From Pseudomonadota bacterium (GTDB lineage: Bacteria; Myxococcota_A; UBA796; GCA-2862545): a DNA stretch of 55,695 bases. A model generated the notes under the pieces. The model was not told where the DNA came from. It searched no databases and saw only the letters and a list, made by a program, of their open reading frames with translations. The first letter of the stretch is position 1. The number at the start of each line of letters is the position of its first letter. The translations under genes and the position numbers were made by a program. The stretch lies in the NCBI GenBank assembly GCA_947475315.1, contig CANJMY010000014.1, forward strand, positions 1-55,695, read 5' to 3'. Below are positions 1-9,317 of this stretch, piece by piece.

Positions 1-951
1 GGCGGCAAGTCCAGCGTGGATCGCACGTTCCTGGTGGAGGCGCTCAGCCACGGGAACGTCGCGGTCTACGCCGACTGCATGATGACCGGGGTGGAGAAGT
101 CCGGCGATCGGATCCTGGCGGTGACGGGCGACCTTCTCGACGCCGACAGCCAAGCGCCGCGCGGCACGGTGCGCGTGCGGGCGGACGCGTTCATCGTCAG
201 CGCTGGCCCCATCATGTCGCCGTCCTTCCTGCTGCGGAACCACCTGTCGGCCCCCGCGCACTGCGGTCAGCACCTGTGCGTGCACCCCGGCCTCGCGGGC
301 ATGGGCCGCATGCCGTTCGAGATCCGGCCCTGGCATGGCGTCACGCAGGGCTACTACGTGGACTGCTGGGACAAGGGCTACCTGCTCCAGACCTTCTCGG
401 TGACGCCGGACCAGTATTACGGGCTCATGTCGACCAAGACGGGCGCTGAGTCGATGGAGTGGATGGCGAACCTCAAGTACATCTGCAGCGCGGGCCCGCT
501 GGTGCACGACGAGGACAGCGTCGGGCAGGTCACCTGGACGCCGTTCGGCCCCGACATCAGCTACTTCATGGGCGACGGCGACAAGCGCAAGCTCATCGAC
601 GGGCTGCGCATGACCGGCCACGTCATGTTCGCCGCGGGCGCCGAGCGCTTCATGCCGGCCGTGGTCCAGGGCCCGATCGTCCTCAAGGCGGGCGACATCG
701 ACGCGGCGCTCCCGCACAGCCTGCCGGCCAGCCACCTGCACGCCTACGCGTCGCACCCCATGGGCACCTGCCGCATGGGCAATGACGCCGCCACGTCCGT
801 GGTCGACCCGCACGGCAAGGTGTGGGGCTGGCAGAACCTGCGCGTGGCCGACGCCAGCGTGTTCCCGACGAGCCTGGGCGTGAACCCGCAGGTCACCACC
901 ATGTCGATGGGCCTGATGATCGGGCACAGCCTGGCGGGGAAGATCCCGTAG
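1..951 (+). CDS. GMC family oxidoreductase, C-terminal part (cut by window start)
   Basis: This is the C-terminal ~316 residues of a flavin-dependent glucose-methanol-choline oxidoreductase, an FAD enzyme that oxidises alcohols or sugars. The frame is open to the first base, so the start and the N-terminal Rossmann dinucleotide motif lie outside the window. The visible part has the segment VSAGPIMSPSFLL, typical of the middle of GMC enzymes, and the C-terminal signature HPMGTCRMG, followed by VVDPHGKVWG and NLRVADASVFPTSLGVNPQ. These contain the catalytic His region and the FAD-contacting end. The substrate cannot be told. The next gene is convergent, so this gene ends its transcription unit here. 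Family assignment is firm; the GTG at 16 is an internal codon, not a credible start. Confidence 0.9.
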   Translation, partial: GGKSSVDRTFLVEALSHGNVAVYADCMMTGVEKSGDRILAVTGDLLDADSQAPRGTVRVRADAFIVSAGPIMSPSFLLRNHLSAPAHCGQHLCVHPGLAGMGRMPFEIRPWHGVTQGYYVDCWDKGYLLQTFSVTPDQYYGLMSTKTGAESMEWMANLKYICSAGPLVHDEDSVGQVTWTPFGPDISYFMGDGDKRKLIDGLRMTGHVMFAAGAERFMPAVVQGPIVLKAGDIDAALPHSLPASHLHAYASHPMGTCRMGNDAATSVVDPHGKVWGWQNLRVADASVFPTSLGVNPQVTTMSMGLMIGHSLAGKIP

Positions 952-1020
952 GATGCGTCGCCGCGGGGCGAGGGCCGCGCGCGCCACCGTGCGTCGGGGC
1001 GCGCGTCGGGCCGGGCGAAC

Positions 1021-1629
1021 CTAATTGATGAAGCCGTGGGCGCGGAGGTGGGCGAGGACCTGCTCGGCGGACTCGTCGACGGTCTTGCCTTCCGTGTTCA
1101 CGATCAGCTCGGCGGCCTCGGGCGCCTCGTACGGGTCCGAAATGCCCGTGAATTCCTTGATCTCGCCGGCGCGGGCCTTCTTGTAGAGGCCCTTCGGGTC
1201 GCGGGCCTCGCAGGCCTCGAGCGACGTGGAGACGAACGCCTCGATGAAGCGGCCGGCGGGGAGGAGGGCGCGCGCGGCGTCGCGGTCGGCGCGGTACGGC
1301 GAGATGAAGGCCGTCAGGACGATGGCGCCCGAGTCCGCGAAGAGCTCGGCGACGCAGCCGACGCGGCGGATGTTCTCGGCGCGGTCCGCAGCGCTGAAGC
1401 CGAGGTCCTTGTTGAGCTTGAAGCGGAGGTTGTCGCCGTCCAGCACGTACGTGTAGACGTCCAGCTCCAGCAGGAGCTGCTCGACGCGGCGGGCGATCGT
1501 GGACTTGCCGGAGGCGGAGAAGCCGGTCAGCCACACCACGCAGCCGCGCTGGCCGAGGATCGCCTCGCGCTCGTCACGGGTGACGTTGGCGCCATGGAAG
1601 TGGATGTTCTGCGACTTGGTCTCGGCCAT
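1021..1629 (-). CDS. cysC: Adenylylsulfate (APS) kinase
   Basis: Phosphorylates adenosine 5'-phosphosulfate at the 3' position with ATP to make PAPS, the sulfate donor for sulfotransferases and assimilation. The 202-residue product has a P-loop GFSASGKST at residues 36-44, a DGDNLRFKLNKDLGFS segment, FISPYRADRD and DPKGLYKKARAGEIKEFTG, all standard for CysC. The start MAETKSQN was chosen because GGAG lies upstream of it and homologues begin near this point; an in-frame ATG 33 bases further out is less likely. It stands alone between a convergent oxidoreductase gene and the divergent plsX. No CysD/CysN/CysH genes are visible, so a role in making PAPS for sulfation is possible but unproven. Confidence 0.95.
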   Translation of the reverse strand: MAETKSQNIHFHGANVTRDEREAILGQRGCVVWLTGFSASGKSTIARRVEQLLLELDVYTYVLDGDNLRFKLNKDLGFSAADRAENIRRVGCVAELFADSGAIVLTAFISPYRADRDAARALLPAGRFIEAFVSTSLEACEARDPKGLYKKARAGEIKEFTGISDPYEAPEAAELIVNTEGKTVDESAEQVLAHLRAHGFIN

Positions 1630-1779
1630 GGGGGTGATCTCCGCGCTGCGGGTCTTCCGCAACAGGCCGCGCGGCTATCCGATCGCGCGCGTCAAAGCCA
1701 AGACCGTTCGATGAGATCGGGCGCGGTTCTACCTTTGTCGAAGGCGATGAAATAGGGGAGGCGAACAGGGGGAGGATCC

Positions 1780-2832
1780 GTGTCTGGACGCATGATCACG
1801 ATCGCGCTCGACGCGATGGGCGGCGACCATGGGGTCCGCGAGGCCATCGGGGGCGCTGCGCGTCTCTCCCTCGAAGACACCGACATCCACGTGCTCTGCG
1901 TGGGAGACGTGGGGGCGATGGACGCCGAGCTCGCCTGCGTTCGCCACGATCCGTCTCGTCTGACGCTGGTGTCGGCGGGATCGTGGATCCCGATGGACTG
2001 CAAGCCGCGCGAGGCGCTGGACGCCCACCCCGACGCCTCGATCCTGGTCGCGGCGGCGCTGGTGAAGGATGGATCGGCGGACGCGCTGGTCAGCGCGGGG
2101 CACACCGGCGCCACCGTGCTCGCCGCGGCGCGCACCTTCCGGCGGCTCCCAGGCATCCGTCGCGCCGCGCTGGCGTCGGTCTACCCGACCGCCCAGCGCC
2201 ATGGCCCGCACCAGGATCCGTTCGCGCTCATCCTGGACGTGGGCGCCACGGTGTCCGCCAGCGCTGAGGACCTGGTCGGGTTCGCGGTGATGGGGTCCGC
2301 GTACAGCGCGATCGTGTCGGGCATCGCGCGGCCGTCCGTGGCGCTGCTGTCGAACGGGACGGAGGCCACCAAGGGCACGCCGTCGATCGTCGAGGCGCAC
2401 GCGCGCCTGCGCTCCGGGCCGCTCAACTTCGCCGGGAACATCGAGGGCCTGGACCTGCCCAAGGGCTCGGCCGACGTGGTCGTGTGTGACGGCTTCTTAG
2501 GCAACGTCGTGCTGAAGATGCTGGAAGGTGTGGGCGAGGTGCTCGCCAACGTCGCGGTCGAGGCCAGCGCGCGCAGCCTCCAGTGGCGCATCGGCCTGTC
2601 GATGCTGGCGAACGGCCTGGAGCAGCTGCAGAAGCTGACAGACTTCAAGGTCTACGGCGGCGCGCCCATGCTCGGGCTCGACCGGGTGGTGATCAAGGCG
2701 CACGGTCGGTCCGAGGCGGGCGCCATCCGCAACGCGCTCAAGGTGGCCGCCAAGGCCGTCCGCGGTGACCTCATCGGTCGCATCGAAGCCGGCGTTCGCG
2801 AGATGCGCCTGGACACGGAAGGGGACTCATGA
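1780..2832 (+). CDS. plsX: Phosphate acyltransferase PlsX
   Basis: Converts acyl-ACP plus phosphate to acyl-phosphate, the donor for PlsY in phospholipid synthesis; a peripheral cytoplasmic enzyme. The 350-residue length is normal. Diagnostic segments are DAMGGDHG near residue 11, SAGHTGATV, LSNGTEATKG and VCDGFLGNVVLKMLEG. GTG was chosen as start because GGAGG sits four bases before it (1771-1775); an ATG at 1792 would have a 16-base spacing. The usual partner fabH is absent. The stop overlaps the next start by four bases (ATGA), so an AI-2E family membrane protein is translationally coupled to it. Confidence 0.96.
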   Translation: MSGRMITIALDAMGGDHGVREAIGGAARLSLEDTDIHVLCVGDVGAMDAELACVRHDPSRLTLVSAGSWIPMDCKPREALDAHPDASILVAAALVKDGSADALVSAGHTGATVLAAARTFRRLPGIRRAALASVYPTAQRHGPHQDPFALILDVGATVSASAEDLVGFAVMGSAYSAIVSGIARPSVALLSNGTEATKGTPSIVEAHARLRSGPLNFAGNIEGLDLPKGSADVVVCDGFLGNVVLKMLEGVGEVLANVAVEASARSLQWRIGLSMLANGLEQLQKLTDFKVYGGAPMLGLDRVVIKAHGRSEAGAIRNALKVAAKAVRGDLIGRIEAGVREMRLDTEGDS

Positions 2833-3953
2833 GCGGTGGCTGGTCTCGAGAGACGCGCGATCGTGCGTTCTACACGGCGCTGGCGGCCTCTGCGGCGTCG
2901 GTGGTCTGGTTGTTCTGGCCGTTCATGGAGGTGCTGGCCTTCGCGGCGGTGACCGCGGCGGTGGCCAGCCCCATCCACGCGGCGCTCACCCGCAAGCTCG
3001 GCGGTCGGCGCATGGTGGCGTCGCTGCTGATGGTCGGGCTGCTGCTCGTCGTGGTCGTGGTGCCGGCCGGCGCGCTGCTCTACCGCGCGGCCAAGGAGGC
3101 CGTGTCGATGGCCAGCAGATGGCTGGCGTGGATCAGCTCGCCCGCGTTTGACACCTGGTTGGCGTCGGCGCGGCTTGAGCTCCGACAGGCGGGGTGGGTG
3201 CCGCGCGGCTGGCTGCCCGAGGGCGCGGATCCGGTCGACGTGCTGATCGAGCCGCTCCGCAACACGGCCACGACCTTGCTCGGTGACGTGAGCGGCAGCT
3301 TGCCCGCGGTGCTCAACGGGGTCGCGTTCGGCGTGCTCGACACGCTGCTGTTTGTGTTCACCGTGATCATCTTTCTGGCGGAGGGCCCGAAGATCGCGGC
3401 CTTCGTCGAGCCGCTCGTGCCGCTCGACGCACGCTACCAGCGCAGGTTGTTCGACGTGTTCAAGCAGTTCGCGCTCGCGTTGGTGATGGGCACCAGCGTG
3501 ACCGCCGTGCTGCAGGGCGTGGTGGCCTCGGCGGGCTACGCGGTCGCAGGGCTCCCCAACCCGCTGGTGTGGGGCGTCGCCACGTCCGTCGGTGGGTTCG
3601 TCCCCATCATTGGGACCGCGGTGGTGGTGGTGCCGGCCGTCGTGACGGTCGCGCAGACGCAGGGGATTGGCTGGGGCTTGGGCCTGATGCTCTACGCCAT
3701 CGCCGTGGTCGGCACGGTCGACAACCTGGTCAAGCCGCTGATCATGTCGGGCCGCTCCAACGTGCATCCGCTGCTGATCTTCCTGTCGGTGTTCGGCGGC
3801 ATGTACTGGATGGGACTGACGGGCGTCTTCATCGGCCCCGTGCTCTCCAGCTTCTTCTTGGCGCTCGCGACGATCCACGCCGAGGACTACGGCGCGTTGC
3901 CGTCCGGACCCGAGACGACGACTGCCGAGGACCAGCCGGTCACGATGGCGTAG
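2829..3953 (+). CDS. AI-2E family transporter (PerM/YdiK-type membrane protein)
   Basis: A polytopic inner-membrane protein of the AI-2E transporter/PerM family; members have been linked to autoinducer-2 export, Na+/H+ exchange or general permease function, so the substrate is open. The 374-residue product shows two N-terminal hydrophobic segments, a soluble stretch at about residues 85-170, and a C-terminal membrane block. That block carries the family motifs GGFVPIIG, DNLVKPLIMSGRSNVHPLL and FIGPVLSSF. The start ATG overlaps the plsX stop, indicating one transcript. The tail after the last helix is short and acidic. A perfect 14-base palindrome follows the stop directly. Confidence 0.9.
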   Translation: MSGGWSRETRDRAFYTALAASAASVVWLFWPFMEVLAFAAVTAAVASPIHAALTRKLGGRRMVASLLMVGLLLVVVVVPAGALLYRAAKEAVSMASRWLAWISSPAFDTWLASARLELRQAGWVPRGWLPEGADPVDVLIEPLRNTATTLLGDVSGSLPAVLNGVAFGVLDTLLFVFTVIIFLAEGPKIAAFVEPLVPLDARYQRRLFDVFKQFALALVMGTSVTAVLQGVVASAGYAVAGLPNPLVWGVATSVGGFVPIIGTAVVVVPAVVTVAQTQGIGWGLGLMLYAIAVVGTVDNLVKPLIMSGRSNVHPLLIFLSVFGGMYWMGLTGVFIGPVLSSFFLALATIHAEDYGALPSGPETTTAEDQPVTMA

Positions 3954-3955
3954 CA

Positions 3956-3969
3956 GCCCCCGCGGGGGC
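3956..3969. terminator. 14-bp perfect palindrome after the AI-2E transporter gene
   Basis: GCCCCCGCGGGGGC reads the same on both strands and begins three bases after the transporter stop codon. As RNA it could form a short, very GC-rich hairpin. No U-tract follows, so if it ends transcription it is not a canonical intrinsic terminator. Confidence 0.35.
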
Positions 3970-4012
3970 CGCACGCTCATGTCTGCGGAGTCAAGACCGC
4001 GGCGAAGACCCG

Positions 4013-4038
4013 GGGCGCGCCGAACGTGCGGCGCGCCC
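4013..4038. terminator. 9-bp inverted repeat between convergent genes
   Basis: GGGCGCGCC and GGCGCGCCC flank an 8-base loop, giving a perfect stem. It lies between the convergent transporter and RRM-protein genes, where a bidirectional terminator is expected. It lacks a U-run on either strand, so the role is inferred from position and stem strength. Confidence 0.4.
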
Positions 4039-4046
4039 GCTCGGGC

Positions 4047-5042
4047 TCATTCGTCGTCGTCGTCCTCGACTTCCCACTGGCGCCACGACTTGCCAGACTC
4101 GCGCTTGGGGCGGTCGTCCTTGGCCGCGGCCAGGCGAAGCTCGGCTTCGCGCTCGGACTCCTTGTCGCGCTTGGGGGCCGCGACCTGCTTGCGCGGGCTG
4201 CGGGCCTCGTCCCAGGCGCCCTCGTCGGCCGCCGCAGGCGGACCGCCGAAGCCACCGCCAGGAGGACGGCTGCCGAAGCCGCCACCCGCAGGACGGCTGC
4301 CGAAGCCACCGCCCGCAGGACGGCTGCCGAAGCCGCCACCGGGACCGCCAGGGCCACCGGCGCCGCCGCCACCGAAGGGACGACGCTCGCCAGCGCCAGC
4401 GCCAGCGCCGAACGGACGACGCTCGCCCTCACCGCCGCCGAAGGTGCGACGTTCGCCGCCACCACCGCCACCGCTGTAGCCGCCACGATCACCGCCGCCA
4501 GCGCCGCCGTAGCCGCCCCCGCTCGGGGCGCCACGACCACCGCCGTAGCCGCCGCCGCCGCCGCCGCCGCCGTAGCCGCCGCGATCACCGCCGCCGCCGC
4601 CGCCGCCGTAGCCGCCACGATCGCCGCCGCCGCCGCCGCCGTAGCCGCCGCGATCGCCGCCACCGTAACCACCACCGCCGCCGCCGCCGCCGTAGCCGCC
4701 GCGTTCACCGCCGCCGCCGTAACCGCCGGGCCGACGATCACCGCCGGGGCCGCCAGGACCGCCAGGACCGCCGGGGCCGCCTGGGCCACCCGGACGCCGA
4801 TCCTCAGCGAGATCCACGCGGATGGTTCGACCGTCGACCGTTGCGCCGTTCATCTTCTCGAGCGCGCCCTTGGCCTGCTCGGGAGTTGCGTAGCGCACGA
4901 ATCCAAAACCCCGGCTGCGATTGGTATCGCGATCCAGGATCACTCGGGCCTCGGTCAGTTCACCGTACTGTTCGAACGCTGCACGCAGCGTCGCGTCGTC
5001 GGTGTTGTGAGAAAGGCCACCTACAAACAGCTTGCTAGACAT
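4047..5042 (-). CDS. RRM RNA-binding protein with long Gly/Arg/Tyr (RGG/YGG) low-complexity region
   Basis: A cytoplasmic single-stranded RNA-binding protein. The N-terminal ~80 residues form one RNA recognition motif: RNP2 is LFVGGL at residues 5-10 and RNP1 is RGFGFVRY in mid-domain. Residues ~85-250 are almost only glycine with regularly spaced Arg, Tyr and Asp (GGDRGGYGGG units). Then come GFGSRPAGG repeats and a charged tail ending WEVEDDDDE. Bacterial RRM proteins of this kind are usually under 150 residues, so 331 is very long and resembles eukaryotic hnRNP-type proteins. The start MSSKLFVGG was chosen by domain alignment, with AAGGGGAG just upstream. The leader has competing hairpins (separate entry). 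A shorter paralogue lies at 47783-48418. Confidence 0.88.
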   Translation of the reverse strand: MSSKLFVGGLSHNTDDATLRAAFEQYGELTEARVILDRDTNRSRGFGFVRYATPEQAKGALEKMNGATVDGRTIRVDLAEDRRPGGPGGPGGPGGPGGPGGDRRPGGYGGGGERGGYGGGGGGGGYGGGDRGGYGGGGGGDRGGYGGGGGGGDRGGYGGGGGGGGYGGGRGAPSGGGYGGAGGGDRGGYSGGGGGGERRTFGGGEGERRPFGAGAGAGERRPFGGGGAGGPGGPGGGFGSRPAGGGFGSRPAGGGFGSRPPGGGFGGPPAAADEGAWDEARSPRKQVAAPKRDKESEREAELRLAAAKDDRPKRESGKSWRQWEVEDDDDE

Positions 5043-5061
5043 CTCCCCTTTCCGGTTCGTG

Positions 5062-5110
5062 TCGGGGTGTCCCCGATGTGGTGATTCTTGCATGGATTAG
5101 GTCGGGGACA
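5062..5110 (-). promoter_or_regulatory. Leader of the RRM gene with two mutually exclusive hairpins
   Basis: In the mRNA leader 20-70 bases before the RRM start, one CCCCGA/TCGGGG family of segments can pair in two ways. The block at 5071-5076 pairs with 5062-5067 across a 3-base loop (6 bp). Alternatively 5068-5076 (TGTCCCCGA) pairs with 5102-5110 (TCGGGGACA) over 9 bp with a 25-base loop. The choice changes the structure close to the ribosome-binding site (5043-5051). The pairings are seen directly; a switch function is inference. Confidence 0.45.
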
Positions 5111-5156
5111 CAACCCGAAAGACGTCTAGCTACGGCAGCGCCGTGAGCATCGCGCG

Positions 5157-6113
5157 TCAGACGAATGTCTCACTGGCCCGCAGGAAGCCGATGTAATCGC
5201 GCTGAGGGGGCCGCGTCGAGGCGCCGGACCAATTGCCCAAGCGATCGATCGCCGCAACCGCGTGCGGCGCGAGCCCCTGGAGGTCGCCCGTTCGGGCGAG
5301 CAGATCGCGAACCTGGGGCCCCGGCGCGAGGCCCCTGCGGACCGCGTCCTGCGCCCACGACGACACCGCGAGGACACCGTACCCGCCTGTCTGTGCGACC
5401 CTGCGCGCGACCTCGGTCACGTCGTCATCCGTGAGGCGTCCGCGCGACCACAGCCCGAGCGCCGCCTGGAACCACGAGAACACCACCCGGACCCTCGGTC
5501 CGAGCATCGCGAAATGAGTAAGGGGGATCCCGCGGTCGACGTGGATCCAGATGTCCGTCACCGCGTCGCGGCGCGTCAGGCGGTCGACGGAGCCGAGCGC
5601 GTCGTCGATCTGATCGGGGTAGGCGCCGCCGGCCTTCATCACGTCGATGAGCGCGTCGCGGGTGACCTCACCGGCGAGCACGTCGGCGTAGAGCGCGTAG
5701 ATCACCGCGTCGACCTCGGCGTCGTCGCCGAACAGCGACTCGGTGCTGTCGACCGGATCGCCTAGGCGCAGCTCCAGCAGGCGAGGGAGCTTGTAGCCGA
5801 TCTGACCTTTTAGAGCGCGGAGCCGGCCTTTCCGCAGGTTGCGGAGGTTGTCTTTGAGCACGAGGCTGTCAAAGCGGATGCCGTCGAGCGTGAGCTTCTG
5901 CTCCAGCGCCGCGCGCATCTGGGTGGGCGAGCCGGACAGGATGGTGGCGCGATCGTCGGGGTCTTGGCGGAGCAGGGCGCGCAGCAGGACGTCGGCGCCC
6001 GGGATGTTGCGCTTGCTCTCCGGCGACTCGACCGCCGCGCGCAGCATGCCGCGCACCGAGGAGATGTCGGTGTCGAGGTACGTGCGGTCGAGGTCCCAGC
6101 GAAAGATGTGCAC
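5157..6113 (-). CDS. HAD-superfamily phosphatase, App1/DUF2183-like
   Basis: Predicted Mg-dependent phosphatase related to the catalytic domain of yeast App1 phosphatidate phosphatase. All four HAD motifs are present: DLDRT at residues 7-11 (nucleophile Asp7, acid/base Asp9), ILSGSP around 58-63 (motif II Ser), Lys108 in GYKLPRLLELR (motif III) and FGDDAEVDA around 128-136 (motif IV acids). The C-terminal ~150 residues form a helical domain of unknown role. The start is a GTG without a good Shine-Dalgarno; no earlier start is possible because a stop lies close upstream. It is a single gene, divergent from the biotin carboxylase operon. The substrate could be a lipid or protein phosphate. Confidence 0.75.
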   Translation of the reverse strand: MHIFRWDLDRTYLDTDISSVRGMLRAAVESPESKRNIPGADVLLRALLRQDPDDRATILSGSPTQMRAALEQKLTLDGIRFDSLVLKDNLRNLRKGRLRALKGQIGYKLPRLLELRLGDPVDSTESLFGDDAEVDAVIYALYADVLAGEVTRDALIDVMKAGGAYPDQIDDALGSVDRLTRRDAVTDIWIHVDRGIPLTHFAMLGPRVRVVFSWFQAALGLWSRGRLTDDDVTEVARRVAQTGGYGVLAVSSWAQDAVRRGLAPGPQVRDLLARTGDLQGLAPHAVAAIDRLGNWSGASTRPPQRDYIGFLRASETFV

Positions 6114-6240
6114 GGTGCTGCTCTAACCCGGAGGGACCACGTGGAGGATGGAATTCAGGGGCGGTCGTGACCGTCGCCACAGCACCGGCGCGAGGGGGCG
6201 TTTCCGGTTAGCCGGGCCGCCCCGAGCCCCCAGGACGGCC

Positions 6241-7593
6241 ATGTTCCGACGCCTGCTGATCGCCAACCGCGGTGAGGTCGCCGCCCGCGTGGCGCGCACC
6301 GCCCGCCGCATGGGAGTCCAGGTGGTCGCCGTCGCGTCCGACGCGGACCGCGACGCCGCCTGGCTCAAGGACGTCGACATCGTCGTGCCGATCGGCGGGT
6401 CGCGCGCCGCGCTGTCCTACCTGGACCAGGACGCGCTGCTCGAGGTCATGCGCCACACCGGCACCGCCGCCGTCCACCCGGGCTGGGGCTTCTTGTCCGA
6501 GAACGAGCGCTTTGCCGCGCGCTGCGAGGCCGCGGGCATCACGTTCATCGGCCCGCCCGCGTCGGCGATTCGCCGTATGGGCGACAAGTCGCTGGCCCGC
6601 GCCACCATGCGCGCGCTCGGGCTGTCGCCGATCCCTGGCTCCAAGGAGCCCGCCAAGGACGCGGCGGACGCGGTCCGCATCGCGGAGGAGGTCGGCTACC
6701 CGGTGCTGCTCAAGGCGGTCGCTGGCGGCGGCGGTCGTGGCATGCGCGCGGTGGACGACCCCAAGGACCTGATCGCCGCGTACGAGTCGGCGTCGGCTGA
6801 GGCGCTGTCGGCGTTCGGCGATGGACGCATGTACCTTGAGCGGCGCATCTCCCACGGTCGGCACGTCGAGGTCCAGATCATCGCGGACCGCTACGGCAAC
6901 TGCCTGCACCTGGGCGAGCGCGAGTGCTCGCTGCAGCGCCGCCACCAGAAGGTCTTGGAGGAGGCGCCGAGCCCAGGCCTGTCGGCGTCCGAGCGCGCCC
7001 GCATCCTGCCGCTGGTCGCCGACGTGGTGCGGCGCTCCGGCTACGTGAACGCGGGCACGGTCGAGATGCTGCTCGATGAGGACGGCAAGGCCTGGTTCAT
7101 GGAGATGAACACCCGCCTGCAGGTCGAGCACCCGGTGACGGAGGCGATCACCGGCCTGGATCTGGTCGAGCTCCAGCTGCGCGTGGCGGCCAACGAGCGC
7201 CTGCCGATCGCCCAGCACGACGTGCAGCCGTGCGGCCACGCGATCGAGGCGCGCATCAACGCGGAGGACCCGGACAACGACTTCCGGCCGTCGCCTGGCC
7301 GCGTCACCAAGCTGGTGCTGCCTGAGGGGGAGGGGATCCGCGTCGACACGCACCTGCGCGAAGGCGACCGCATCCCGCCGTTCTACGACTCGATGATCGC
7401 CAAGGTCATCGTGTGCGCGCCCACGCGCCCGGAGGCCATCGCCCTGATGGACAAGGCGCTCGGGCAGATGAAGGTTGAGGGCGTGACGACCAACCTTGAG
7501 CTTCAGCGCCGTATCCTCGGCTGGGACACCTTCCAGTCCGGCCGCTACGACACCACCTCGCTCGAGCGCTGGCTGCGCGGCTCGGAGACCTGA
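6241..7593 (+). CDS. accC: Biotin carboxylase subunit of an acyl-CoA carboxylase
   Basis: Carboxylates the biotin of a carrier protein using ATP and bicarbonate. The 450 residues match stand-alone biotin carboxylases: N-terminal [24 protein letters not shown], the glycine-rich ATP-grasp loop AGGGGRGM, the catalytic block [14 protein letters not shown] at about 287-300 and a C-terminal domain ending in ERWLRG. There is no biotinyl domain; that is supplied by the gene two places downstream. ATG 6241 was chosen over an upstream in-frame start because the family begins with this motif. Its stop overlaps the next start (TGATG). First gene of a four-gene operon. Confidence 0.93.
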   Translation: MFRRLLIANRGEVAARVARTARRMGVQVVAVASDADRDAAWLKDVDIVVPIGGSRAALSYLDQDALLEVMRHTGTAAVHPGWGFLSENERFAARCEAAGITFIGPPASAIRRMGDKSLARATMRALGLSPIPGSKEPAKDAADAVRIAEEVGYPVLLKAVAGGGGRGMRAVDDPKDLIAAYESASAEALSAFGDGRMYLERRISHGRHVEVQIIADRYGNCLHLGERECSLQRRHQKVLEEAPSPGLSASERARILPLVADVVRRSGYVNAGTVEMLLDEDGKAWFMEMNTRLQVEHPVTEAITGLDLVELQLRVAANERLPIAQHDVQPCGHAIEARINAEDPDNDFRPSPGRVTKLVLPEGEGIRVDTHLREGDRIPPFYDSMIAKVIVCAPTRPEAIALMDKALGQMKVEGVTTNLELQRRILGWDTFQSGRYDTTSLERWLRGSET

Positions 7594-9317
7594 TGGCCCG
7601 CCTCCACCTGCACCCCATCGGCGAGGAGCTGGGCACGTTCCTAAGCCCCGACGAGCTCGCCGCGAACGCCGCCCACACCGCGGCCCTGGACGCGGCCCTC
7701 GCCGCCAAGGTCGCCACCGTGCACGACGGCTGGGGCGCCAAGGCCGCCGATCGCGTCCGCGAGAAGGGCAAGCGCACCACCTGGGAACGCATGGACCGGC
7801 TGGTCGACCCGGGCAGCCGCGTGTTCGAGGTGGGCACCCTGGTGAACTGGGGGCGCAGCTTTGAGGGCAGCACCCGCCAGGCGCCGGGCGCGGGCGTGGT
7901 CACCGCGTTCGCCCAGATCGAGGGCCGCTGGTGCATCGTCGTCGCGAACGACAACACGGTCGCGTCGGGCGCGTGGTGGCCCAACACCCCGGAGAAGATC
8001 GAGCGCGCGCAGGAGATGGCGCTGCGGCTGCGGCTGCCGGTCGTCTACCTGGTCGACTGCTCGGGCCTGTTCCTACCGGAGCAGTCGCGCAGCTTCGCGG
8101 GCGCGCGCGGCGCCGGACACATCTTCAAGAAGAACAGCCAGCTCGCGGATCAGGGCGTGCCCCAGGTGGCGGGCGTGTTCGGCGACTGCATCGCTGGCGG
8201 CGGCTACATGCCGCTGATCTCCGACGTCGTGTTCATGACGGAGAGCGCCTACATGGTGATCGCCGGCGCGGCGCTCATCCGCGGCGCCAAGTCGCTCAAG
8301 CTCACCAGCCTCGACATCGGCGGTCCTGAGGTCCACGTGCACCAGTCGGGCTGCGCCGACGTGCGCGTCCCGGACGACGACACCGCGATCGAGCGCATCC
8401 GCCGCGAGATCGCCAAGCTCCCGGCCACCGCCGTGCCGTTCTACCGCCACGACGCGGAGCCCATGCCGCCGCGCTTTGACGGCGCCGAGCTCGCGTCCAT
8501 CTTCCCGCGCGAGACGCGCCACATCTACGACGTGGAGCAGGTGATCGCGCGGCTGGTCGACCAGTCGCTCTTCCACGAGGTCATGCCGCACATCGGCCGC
8601 GAGATGGTGGTGGGCGTGGGTCGCGTAGGCGGCCTGTGGGCCGGGTTCGTCGCCAACCGCCAGGGGCTGGTGGAGGAGCCGGGCATCGGCAAGCGCCCGG
8701 GCGGTGCGCTCTACCGCGAGGGCATCGCGAAGATCGCGGCCTTCACGCGCGCCTGCAACGACGACGGCATCCCGATCGTGTGGCTGCAGGACATCTCGGG
8801 CTTCGACATCGGCGTCGAGGCCGAGCGTCAGGGCCTGCTGGGCTACGGCTCGTCGCTGATCTACGGCAACAGCACGCACACCACGCCTATGTTCACCATC
8901 CTGCTCCGCAAGGCGTCGGGCGCGGGCTACTACGCCATGTCCGGCCTGCCGTATGACCCGGTGGTGCAGCTCTCCACGCCCTTGTCGCGGCTGGCGGTGA
9001 TGGAGGGGCGCACGCTCGCCATCGCCACCTACAACAGCAAGCTCGACGACGACTTCGAGATCGCCTCGACCGACCCCGCCGAACGCGAGGCGATCGAGAA
9101 GGGCATGGTCGAGGTCGCGTCGCGCATCGAGTCGGACATGGATCCGATCGACTCGGCGGCCCGCATGGACACCGACGAGGTGGTCCCGCTGGCGGACCTG
9201 CGCCCTTGGCTGGAGTGCCTGATCGCGGCGTCCTGGCAGTCCTTCGGGTACCGCCGGACCAAGAACCCGCGCATCTGGAGTCTGCACGATCTGGAGGTCC
9301 TGTGCGCGAAGCGCTGA
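7593..9317 (+). CDS. Carboxyltransferase subunit, glutaconyl-CoA decarboxylase alpha (GcdA)-like
   Basis: Transfers carboxylate between biotin and an acyl-CoA. The 574 residues contain two crotonase-fold halves. The layout follows GcdA more than ordinary PccB/AccD: an N-terminal helical extension with [15 protein letters not shown], then [45 protein letters not shown], a linker with [21 protein letters not shown], and a second half with [21 protein letters not shown] and [14 protein letters not shown]. The conserved gly-rich oxyanion segments are intact. Because it sits with a biotin carboxylase, the enzyme probably runs as a carboxylase (propionyl-CoA or a similar substrate) rather than as a decarboxylase. 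The stop overlaps the next gene by 16 bases. Confidence 0.85.
   Translation: MARLHLHPIGEELGTFLSPDELAANAAHTAALDAALAAKVATVHDGWGAKAADRVREKGKRTTWERMDRLVDPGSRVFEVGTLVNWGRSFEGSTRQAPGAGVVTAFAQIEGRWCIVVANDNTVASGAWWPNTPEKIERAQEMALRLRLPVVYLVDCSGLFLPEQSRSFAGARGAGHIFKKNSQLADQGVPQVAGVFGDCIAGGGYMPLISDVVFMTESAYMVIAGAALIRGAKSLKLTSLDIGGPEVHVHQSGCADVRVPDDDTAIERIRREIAKLPATAVPFYRHDAEPMPPRFDGAELASIFPRETRHIYDVEQVIARLVDQSLFHEVMPHIGREMVVGVGRVGGLWAGFVANRQGLVEEPGIGKRPGGALYREGIAKIAAFTRACNDDGIPIVWLQDISGFDIGVEAERQGLLGYGSSLIYGNSTHTTPMFTILLRKASGAGYYAMSGLPYDPVVQLSTPLSRLAVMEGRTLAIATYNSKLDDDFEIASTDPAEREAIEKGMVEVASRIESDMDPIDSAARMDTDEVVPLADLRPWLECLIAASWQSFGYRRTKNPRIWSLHDLEVLCAKR

Noticed and set aside
4026-5084. Ala-rich plus-strand protein
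   Set aside because: It is the reverse reading of the glycine codons of the RRM protein, which has a true RRM domain.
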